From contig CAZRSF010000018.1 of assembly GCA_964602655.1 (NCBI GenBank), forward strand, positions 1-64,000: a DNA stretch of 64,000 bases. Reading direction: 5' to 3'. Below, piece after piece: positions 1 to 6,140 of this stretch. A program made the position numbers and the translations under genes. Every line of letters starts with the position of its first letter. The stretch's first letter is position 1. The stretch comes from Moduliflexus sp964602655 (GTDB taxonomy: Bacteria; Moduliflexota; Moduliflexia; Moduliflexales; Moduliflexaceae). The notes beneath the pieces were generated by a model. It did not search any database. It was not told the origin of the DNA and was given only the letters and a program-made list of their open reading frames with translations.

Positions 1-332
1 CGTTCAAGCAGGCTGAAGCCCGCTCAAGGGCGCTTCAGCGTCCTTCGCCTTCGAGCCTGGCGATTGATCGCCAGGCGGCAGCGAGAACTTACCCCCCTGC
101 CCCCTAAACCCCTGCCAGGGTCTTGCTGTGTCGGCGATCTGTCGCGTGAGAGCGCACTGTCCTTAAACTCGCGTGAAATAGATGTCTCACCGTTAATATC
201 GTTATTTTTTCCTTGCAAATTTCTTAAAAGTCATTATGGTTGTCTTCACGAAGAGTTATGGCATGGGCAGAAGCAATCATGCTGATACGCGGATAGGCTT
301 GGACGAATTCATTGTCAGGGAGGGACAGGAAT
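1..332. other. Leading intergenic region with two hairpins
   Basis: I see no convincing gene here. There is an inverted repeat GCTGAAGC (12-19) / GCTTCAGC (32-39) and a nearly perfect palindrome at 55-76 (GCCTGGCGAT / ATCGCCAGGC), which may end a gene lying upstream of the window. A CCTGCCAGGG string near 112-121 resembles half of the CCTGACAGGG repeat found at 14.6 and 45.8 kb. Long open frames on both strands lack start signals and protein-like composition. Confidence 0.5.
213..240 (+). promoter_or_regulatory. Possible sigma-70 promoter for the acyl-CoA synthetase
   Basis: TTGCAA (213-218) and TATGGT (235-240) are separated by 16 bases, about 90 bases upstream of the ATG at 333. The match is partial and rests on sequence reading only. 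Confidence 0.3.
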
Positions 333-2741
333 ATGACATTAGGGGAAATGCTTGAACGGAGTGGTGAAAAATACCCCGACAAAATCGCGCTTGTGTATAA
401 AGAACAACGAGTGACATACAAACAATTGAATTCCGACGCCAATCGGTTGGGGCGGGCGTTGAATGCGTTAGGGGTTGGGAGTAATGATAAAGTCGGCGTG
501 CTGATGCCCAATTGTCCCGAATTTGTCATGAGTGTGTTTGCCGCATTGAAGGCGGGCGCGGTGTTTGTGCCATTGAACGGTCTCCTCACCGGACGCGAAT
601 TGGCGTATGTTGTCAACAATTCCGACGCGAAAGTGTTGATTGCGGCGCCGCCGTATGATGGCGTCCTTGCCATGCTGAAGCCGCAGCTTCCGAAAGTCGA
701 ACATATTCTGACGTTAGACGACGACACCGAAGAAGACGATTTGACGCCCTTCAAAGCGATGATGGGCGCGTATGATGATTCCAACCTCAAACCGACCGTC
801 AATCTGACCGATCCGGCTGCGATTTATTATTCATCAGGCACGACAGGACTCCCCAAAGGCGCCATGCTCTCGCATGTCAACATTCTGAGCAGCACAGTGG
901 CGATTGGTAAAGCTGTGGACGCCAGCCGCCGAGACGTGCCGCTCTGTTGTCTGCCGATGTTTCACACGCTTGCCATGACCGCCTGCGTGATGGTGCCGAT
1001 TTTTGCGGGCATGACCAATATCTTGCTGGAAACATTCCTGCCTCAACCTGTGTTGAAAGGGTTTAGCGATTGGAAAGTCACGATTTTCGTCGGTGTGCCG
1101 ACCATGTTCGCCGTCCTTGCGAACATGCCGAATCTATCGCGGTACGATGTCAGCAATCTCCGTTTGGGCTACGTCGGCGGCGCGCCATTGACCTCCGCCA
1201 TCGCCGAAAAGTTCGAATCCAAGTTCCCCGCCCCATTGTATGAAGGGTATGGCTTGTCGGAATGCGCTCCGCTCGTCTCGGTCAATCCGTTAGGCAATCG
1301 CAAGATCGGCTCTATCGGGAAAGCCGCCGACCGCGTCACCTGGAAGATTGCCGATAAAAACGGCAAAGAATTGCCGCGCAATTCCGTCGGCGAAATCGTT
1401 GTCAGCGGGCCGAACGTCATGATCGGCTATTACAACAACGACGAGGCGACAAAGGAATCTATCAAAGGGGAAGAGGCAATTATCGTCACGAACGAAGCGC
1501 TGACGAATTATCAAAAAAACAATCTCCCTGCGGACATCGTGAAGGAATTGGCGACGTTCAGAGGGAAAAAATACACCAATGAAAATTTCTTTTTATCCAC
1601 GCTGGAGAAAAGAATCGGGAAAGAGGCATTGGATCAGCACAGGGAAATGATTTTGACGTATTCCCGCCAGCGCTGGTTCTTGACCGGCGACCTCGGTTAT
1701 ATGGACGACGACGGTTTTGTGTTTATTGCCGACCGGAAGAAGGATATGATTATCGTCGGCGGCGAAAACGTCTATCCGAAAGAAGTCGAAAACGTGCTGA
1801 CGCAGCATCCCGGCATCGAAGACGCTGGCGTGATTGGTATTGAAGACTCTATTCGCGGCGAAATCCCCAAAGCCTATATTGTACCGAAACTCGGCGCAGC
1901 GATTGATGAAAAAGATGTGTTGGAATTCTGCCGGCAGCATTTGGCAGCGTATAAAGTACCGCGTTCGATTGAAGTGATTGATGAAATTCCCAAAAATATT
2001 ACCGGCAAGATTTTGAAACGTACGCTTCGCCGTATTGCAGCCGGACTTCCGGCTGATGAAGAGGACGAAGATGAATACGATGACGAGGTAGAAGAGGTTG
2101 AGGAAGTCGCGGCAGCCCCGACGCCCCCGAAATCCGGCGGCATGAGTCTGGAGGAACAGATCATGATGTTGGAAAATGGCGGCGCCAACTTCGGCGGGAA
2201 AGCCACCATCCCGACCCCTCCGCCGCCATCAGGCGGGATGAGCATCGAAGAACAGATGAGAATGCTGGAAGGCGGCGGCGCTAACTTCGGCGGCAAACCC
2301 GCTGCGCCGACTCCAACCCCAACCCCGCTGCGCCAACAGCCCGCCTATACGCCGCCGACAACGCCTTCAGGCGAGGGACTTGGGTTCGATGAACATTTGC
2401 GCGCGTTGGTCATGGAAATTCCGGGCGGCATTGCCGGAAGTATCGCCGGTTTCGATGGCATCGGCATTACCTCATTCAGCACTGATCCTGATTTTTCACT
2501 GACGCTTGCCGACGCTGAAGTCGCCTCGATTGTCGGCGCCGTCAAAAAGAGCAGCGAGAGCCTGCATGCGGGCGATCCGCAAGAAGTCTATTTTGTGACG
2601 GATCGTTATGGATTCTTAGTCAAAACCATTCGCGGACAGTATGTCGTCACGTTAGTGATTGATGCCAACGAACTGAATTGGGGCTTGATGCGCGTTCAGA
2701 TAAACAAAATTATTCCGCGGATCGAAGCCGAATTATTTTAA
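333..2741 (+). CDS. Acyl-CoA synthetase (AMP-forming) fused to a Roadblock/LC7-like domain
   Basis: An 802-residue member of the adenylate-forming superfamily, expected to activate a carboxylic acid (probably a fatty acid) with ATP and CoA. The P-loop-like SSGTTGLPKGAMLSH lies near residues 167-181, YGLSECAPL near 306, WFLTGDLG near 448-455, and the catalytic Lys motif PKNITGK near 553-559. About 70 extra residues (376-447) sit between GYYNN and WFLTGDLG, where the family normally has only a few. After an acidic stretch come two 23-residue repeats built on SGGMSLEEQ and NGGANFGGK, then a proline-rich linker, then about 120 residues resembling Roadblock/LC7 (MglB-type), ending in NWGLMRVQINKIIPRIEAEL. 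ATG 333 is preferred to the TTG at 312 because AGGGA/AGGA lies just upstream. Substrate unknown. Confidence 0.88.
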   Translation: MTLGEMLERSGEKYPDKIALVYKEQRVTYKQLNSDANRLGRALNALGVGSNDKVGVLMPNCPEFVMSVFAALKAGAVFVPLNGLLTGRELAYVVNNSDAKVLIAAPPYDGVLAMLKPQLPKVEHILTLDDDTEEDDLTPFKAMMGAYDDSNLKPTVNLTDPAAIYYSSGTTGLPKGAMLSHVNILSSTVAIGKAVDASRRDVPLCCLPMFHTLAMTACVMVPIFAGMTNILLETFLPQPVLKGFSDWKVTIFVGVPTMFAVLANMPNLSRYDVSNLRLGYVGGAPLTSAIAEKFESKFPAPLYEGYGLSECAPLVSVNPLGNRKIGSIGKAADRVTWKIADKNGKELPRNSVGEIVVSGPNVMIGYYNNDEATKESIKGEEAIIVTNEALTNYQKNNLPADIVKELATFRGKKYTNENFFLSTLEKRIGKEALDQHREMILTYSRQRWFLTGDLGYMDDDGFVFIADRKKDMIIVGGENVYPKEVENVLTQHPGIEDAGVIGIEDSIRGEIPKAYIVPKLGAAIDEKDVLEFCRQHLAAYKVPRSIEVIDEIPKNITGKILKRTLRRIAAGLPADEEDEDEYDDEVEEVEEVAAAPTPPKSGGMSLEEQIMMLENGGANFGGKATIPTPPPPSGGMSIEEQMRMLEGGGANFGGKPAAPTPTPTPLRQQPAYTPPTTPSGEGLGFDEHLRALVMEIPGGIAGSIAGFDGIGITSFSTDPDFSLTLADAEVASIVGAVKKSSESLHAGDPQEVYFVTDRYGFLVKTIRGQYVVTLVIDANELNWGLMRVQINKIIPRIEAELF
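2133..2297 (+). repeat. Two tandem 23-codon repeats in the acyl-CoA synthetase
   Basis: Two copies (2133-2201 and 2229-2297) encode SGGMS(L/I)EEQ then M-L-E and GGANFGGK, separated by a Pro/Thr linker. They connect the enzyme to the Roadblock-like domain. They look like linear partner-binding motifs rather than a folded domain; that is inference. Confidence 0.8.
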
Positions 2742-2800
2742 CACGACGTTTGCAAGCGTGCCGATCTGACAGGAAACGCCTGCTGAACATTGAGAACGGT

Positions 2801-3259
2801 ATGAGCGACGAAAGCAAAAAAGATTCCGTATATAATGTGTTAGGCTTGATTTATAAGCTGTTAAAGAAACAGAATGCGATCACTGATCATCTGATCAAAA
2901 AAGTCGTGCATTTCGACGCTTCGACGAAGGCGCGCGCAGACGAGTTGACCGAAGAAGAAAAAGTGATTTGGTTTATGATCTTAGTGCTGTTCAAAGCGAT
3001 TTTTAACGAAGCTGGCAATTATTATCGCTACAAAGAACAAGCCCCGGATAAGTTTCTGTTTTTGAATAACTACCGACCGTTTTATCAGAGCATGAATCGC
3101 GTAGATTTGACACGCGCCTACATCTTCGAGCAAGCGGTGAATGACCTGAAACAGATCAATTTCGCGGAATTGAAGGATAAAACCGGTGTGCTGATTGATC
3201 CGAAAGAGTTCGGAAACTCCGTGCGCGCCGATATTCTTCGCCGGACGCAGGAAATGTGA
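2801..3259 (+). CDS. Small helical protein of unknown function
   Basis: 152 residues, not recognised. Highly charged and predicted mostly alpha-helical by eye (KLLKKQNAITDHLIKKV, then a hydrophobic helix around VIWFMILVLFKAIFNEAG that is too short and too flanked by charge to be a sure membrane span). ATG 2801 is used, with GAGAACGG just upstream. An in-frame start at 2678 would overlap the synthetase, so it was not chosen. It follows the Roadblock-fused synthetase by 59 bases on the same strand, so co-transcription and a shared function are plausible. No domain can be named. Confidence 0.7.
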   Translation: MSDESKKDSVYNVLGLIYKLLKKQNAITDHLIKKVVHFDASTKARADELTEEEKVIWFMILVLFKAIFNEAGNYYRYKEQAPDKFLFLNNYRPFYQSMNRVDLTRAYIFEQAVNDLKQINFAELKDKTGVLIDPKEFGNSVRADILRRTQEM

Positions 3260-3268
3260 AAAACAGCC

Positions 3269-3302
3269 GCCTTCCTCTCCGAATCTCACGAGAGAGGAAG
3301 GC
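3269..3302. terminator. Hairpin, 11-bp stem (terminator-like)
   Basis: GCCTTCCTCTC (3269-3279) pairs perfectly with GAGAGGAAGGC (3292-3302) across a 12-base loop, starting 10 bases after the stop at 3259. It is followed by T-containing sequence but no clean T-run. First of three consecutive hairpins. Confidence 0.5.
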
Positions 3303-3316
3303 ATTTCTGAGTTTAT

Positions 3317-3343
3317 GTAGGACGAAATTTTTTTTCGTCCTAC
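3317..3343. terminator. Hairpin, 11-bp stem with T-rich loop
   Basis: GTAGGACGAAA (3317-3327) pairs with TTTCGTCCTAC (3333-3343) around a TTTTT loop. Second hairpin of the trio; symmetric, so it could act on either strand. Confidence 0.5.
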
Positions 3344-3357
3344 TGTACATACGGCGC

Positions 3358-3384
3358 GTGTGTCGAAATACAATTTCGACATAC
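3358..3384. repeat. Hairpin, 12-bp stem (palindromic repeat)
   Basis: GTGTGTCGAAAT (3358-3369) pairs with ATTTCGACATAC (3373-3384), with one G-T wobble and a 3-base loop. Third of three back-to-back hairpins before cobM. Confidence 0.5.
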
Positions 3385-3475
3385 AAGACTCTTCGTTTAT
3401 TTCTCCTGAAACACGATTCGCTCCCCTGAAGATTGCGCGAAACCAGCGCGTTATTATTGCTACACAGGAAGAAAC

Positions 3476-4228
3476 ATGGTCTATTTTATCGGCGCGGGGC
3501 CGGGAGACGTGGATTTGATCACGGTCAAAGGCCGCCGTTTATTAAAAGAAGCGGATGTCGTTATTTATGCCGGATCGCTTGTCTGGAACGCGCATCTGCG
3601 TTTTTGCAAATCGGACTGCGAAACTTACGACAGCGCGGGCATGACGTTAGAAGCGGTGATTGATGTAATGGCGCAAACCGAATCCGACGGAAAGATGACG
3701 GTGCGGCTGCATACCGGCGATCCCACCATTTACGGCGCGATTGGCGAGCAGATGGCGGCGTTGGATCAACGCGGCATGTCGTATGAAGTCGTGCCGGGCG
3801 TCAGTTCCTTTACCGCCAGTTGCGCGGCGCTGCAACGGGAGTTCACCGTGCCGAACGTCAGCCAGACCGTGATCGTGACGCGCATGGAAGGCCGCACGCC
3901 TGTTCCGCCTGCGGAATCATTGGAATCGCTGGCCGCGCATCAATGTTCGCTCGCGATTTTTCTGTCGGTGCAAGACATCGAACAGGTTGTCGCCAAACTC
4001 AAAACCGGCTATGGCCGTGATGACGTGCCGGTCGCGGTGGTCTATAAGGCGACCTGGCCGGAGCAGCAAATCGCGCGCGGCACACTCGCCGATATTGCCG
4101 AAAAAGTCCGCGCCGCCGGAATCAAGAATTTTTCACAGATTCTTGTCGGCGATTTCCTGAAGAACAACGATGAACGCTCGCGGCTCTATCATCCCGATTT
4201 TTCGCATGGATTCAGAATTCGTCGGTAG
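3476..4228 (+). CDS. cobM: Precorrin-4 C11-methyltransferase
   Basis: 250 residues, full length for the CobM/CbiF family. It transfers a methyl group from S-adenosylmethionine to C-11 of (cobalt-)precorrin-4 during corrin ring synthesis in the cytosol. Diagnostic motifs are the N-terminal FIGAGPGDVDLITVKG and YAGSLV, the TGDPTIYGA SAM/substrate loop near residue 80, YEVVPGVSSFTA near 102, and the C-terminal SQILVGDF. ATG 3476 follows AGGAAGAAAC. The next gene is cbiG, the following enzyme in the anaerobic route. Its stop codon lies inside a long palindrome. Confidence 0.93.
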   Translation: MVYFIGAGPGDVDLITVKGRRLLKEADVVIYAGSLVWNAHLRFCKSDCETYDSAGMTLEAVIDVMAQTESDGKMTVRLHTGDPTIYGAIGEQMAALDQRGMSYEVVPGVSSFTASCAALQREFTVPNVSQTVIVTRMEGRTPVPPAESLESLAAHQCSLAIFLSVQDIEQVVAKLKTGYGRDDVPVAVVYKATWPEQQIARGTLADIAEKVRAAGIKNFSQILVGDFLKNNDERSRLYHPDFSHGFRIRR

Positions 4229-4327
4229 CCCCGCGCTACGTCGCGGGAAAAATAGAACGAAGCCATGTTTCGCCTTGCCGAAAAGCAGTTTCGGCGTGCA
4301 ATCCCGCGACGTAGCGCGGGGCTACCG
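4223..4327. repeat. Perfect 26-bp inverted repeat element
   Basis: The arm at 4223-4248 (starting CGGTAGCCCCGCGCTACG) is the exact reverse complement of 4302-4327, with 53 bases between that include a smaller CCGAAA/TTTCGG hairpin. The left arm contains the cobM stop codon; the right arm ends 10 bases before the cbiG ATG. It looks like a small palindromic repeat unit rather than a simple terminator. Confidence 0.85.
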
Positions 4328-4336
4328 GATAATTCA

Positions 4337-5302
4337 ATGAAAATCGCCTGTTTGACATTTACGCATCACGGCCTGCAATTGGCGGAACGCCTGCAACGCG
4401 CCTATCAAGGCCACATCGAAGTCTTCGCCAAAGAGACCTATAAAGACGAATTGCCTCGCATTTTCGAGGAGTTTCAGGGGGTCGTATTCGTGGCCTCCAC
4501 CGGCATCGCGGTGCGGCTCTCTGCGCCGTTTCTCAAGGGAAAAACCAAAGACCCGGCGATTGTCGTCGTTGATGATATGGGGCGCTATGCGATCAGTCTG
4601 GTTTCAGGCCATCTCGGCGGCGCAAACGCGTTAGCGCAGCAGATCGCGGAATTGCTCGATTGTCAGCCGATTATCACCACTGCCTCGGATGCGCGAAAAA
4701 TCGAATCCATAGACATGTTTGCGCAGAAACATCATTTAGTGATCGCGGATATGCTCGATGTCAAGCTGATTACCGGCATGATGGTGGACGGCAGGCCGAT
4801 TCGCCTCGATAGCGAAATTCCCGTCACGCTCGATTATCCGCACCTCTCGGACACAACGTACGACGCGCGCATTTACGTAACCTCCCAACAGCGCGTCGAA
4901 AGCGATGCACCGTGCTGCGTGCTGCATCCGAAAACGCTGCATGTCGGTCTCGGCTGCCGTAAAGGAAAAACGGCGGAAGAGATTATGCATGCCATCGTTC
5001 AGGTGTTTCAGGAAGAAAACCTCTGTCTCAGCAGCATCCGTTCGATTGCGACGACCGAAATCAAACAGGAAGAACCGGGCATTATCGAAACAGCGAACCG
5101 ATTGGGCGCGGAATTCCGCGTGTTTACACATCCGCAGATTCGTTCGGTGCAAGACCGTTTTGCCAGAAGCGAATTTGTCGAACGCGCCATCGGAGTCAGC
5201 GCAGTCAGCGAGCCGTGCGCCTATCTGGCTGGCGGCGATGTGATTGTCGGGAAAATCGCTATGCGCGGCGTGACCGTTGCTGTCGCGAGGGAAACGCCGT
5301 GA
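4337..5302 (+). CDS. cbiG: Cobalt-precorrin-5A hydrolase
   Basis: 321 residues. CbiG opens the delta-lactone of cobalt-precorrin-5A and releases acetaldehyde. The family signature is seen as GVVFVASTGIAVR (near residue 50), VSGHLGGANALAQ (near 94), and in the C-terminal domain HVGLGCRKGK near 196 and AIGVSAVSEPCAYLAGG near the end. ATG 4337 gives the standard MKIACLTFT N-terminus; the frame stays open upstream through the palindrome, which is not coding. The stop overlaps the next start (GTGA at 5299-5302), so translation is probably coupled. Confidence 0.92.
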   Translation: MKIACLTFTHHGLQLAERLQRAYQGHIEVFAKETYKDELPRIFEEFQGVVFVASTGIAVRLSAPFLKGKTKDPAIVVVDDMGRYAISLVSGHLGGANALAQQIAELLDCQPIITTASDARKIESIDMFAQKHHLVIADMLDVKLITGMMVDGRPIRLDSEIPVTLDYPHLSDTTYDARIYVTSQQRVESDAPCCVLHPKTLHVGLGCRKGKTAEEIMHAIVQVFQEENLCLSSIRSIATTEIKQEEPGIIETANRLGAEFRVFTHPQIRSVQDRFARSEFVERAIGVSAVSEPCAYLAGGDVIVGKIAMRGVTVAVARETP

Positions 5303-5880
5303 AAATTTATACGAAAACCGGCGACGACGGCATGACCGGCGTTATTGGCGGACGGCTGCCGAAAGACGATGCGCGAGTCGAGGCGTTCGGCGCGATTGAT
5401 GAATTGAATTCGCAGATCGGGTTGGCGATTGCTGAACTTGATTCTGAACGAGATGCTGATCTGCTCGCGGATTTATCAGAGATTCAACAGGAATTATTCG
5501 ACTGTTGTTCCGACTTAGCGACGTTGCGCCCTGAATTGCGAGCGTATCGCATCACGCCGGAACACGCTAAACGCCTCGAACCGCGTATTGACCATTATAA
5601 CGCGCAGACCGACGCCATCGAATATTTTATTCTCCCCGGCGGATCGCGGCTATCCGCCCTGCTGCATGTCTGCCGCACCATTGCGCGGCGGGCGGAACGG
5701 CGCGTGATTACGTTGGAACGCGAGGCGGAAAACGTGAACCATGCCGTCAAAATCTACCTGAATCGGTTGTCTGATCTCTGCTTTGTGATGGCGCGGGCGT
5801 CGAACAAGCGGGAGGGCGTGGCGGATGTCTGTTATGCGCGGAGTAAAAAGGTGTTTAAAAAACACAATGGGGAATGCTGA
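5299..5880 (+). CDS. ATP:cob(I)alamin adenosyltransferase, PduO type
   Basis: 193 residues. It transfers the adenosyl group of ATP to cob(I)alamin, giving coenzyme B12. The N-terminus KIYTKTGDDGMTG is the ATP-binding signature of the PduO/MMAB family; EAFGAIDELNSQIGLA, FILPGGS and RTIARRAERRV complete it. The start is GTG 5299, overlapping the cbiG stop by four bases. As the last step of the pathway placed beside ring-synthesis genes, it points to de novo or partial anaerobic cobalamin synthesis with other genes elsewhere. Confidence 0.92.
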   Translation: MKIYTKTGDDGMTGVIGGRLPKDDARVEAFGAIDELNSQIGLAIAELDSERDADLLADLSEIQQELFDCCSDLATLRPELRAYRITPEHAKRLEPRIDHYNAQTDAIEYFILPGGSRLSALLHVCRTIARRAERRVITLEREAENVNHAVKIYLNRLSDLCFVMARASNKREGVADVCYARSKKVFKKHNGEC

Positions 5881-6140
5881 AGCCCAATGACGCCCCTCAT
5901 CATGACAATCCTTTTCAAAAAAACGTCAGGCTCTGCTCTGATAGACCTTTCATGCGGAGAAATTCATCTTGATTGACTTCTATTGAAAAAAACATTTGAC
6001 TTTCTCCTCGCGGCTTCGCGAAGTGCGTAGATACAGCATGATTCCCCTCTGCTCGTCATTCTTATACGCGCTGATCAAGATATTTCGGTGGAAGAGGGCT
6101 TTCGGGCAGTTTCCGGCTGCCTGACAGCCTGACAACAGCT

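Noticed and set aside
64..285. Short plus-strand open frame at the window start
   Set aside because: It crosses a hairpin and repeat-like DNA, has no SD and no protein-like pattern.
3260..3475. Cobalamin riboswitch before cobM
   Set aside because: I looked for a B12-box-like core and the expected long multi-helix layout and saw only three simple hairpins.
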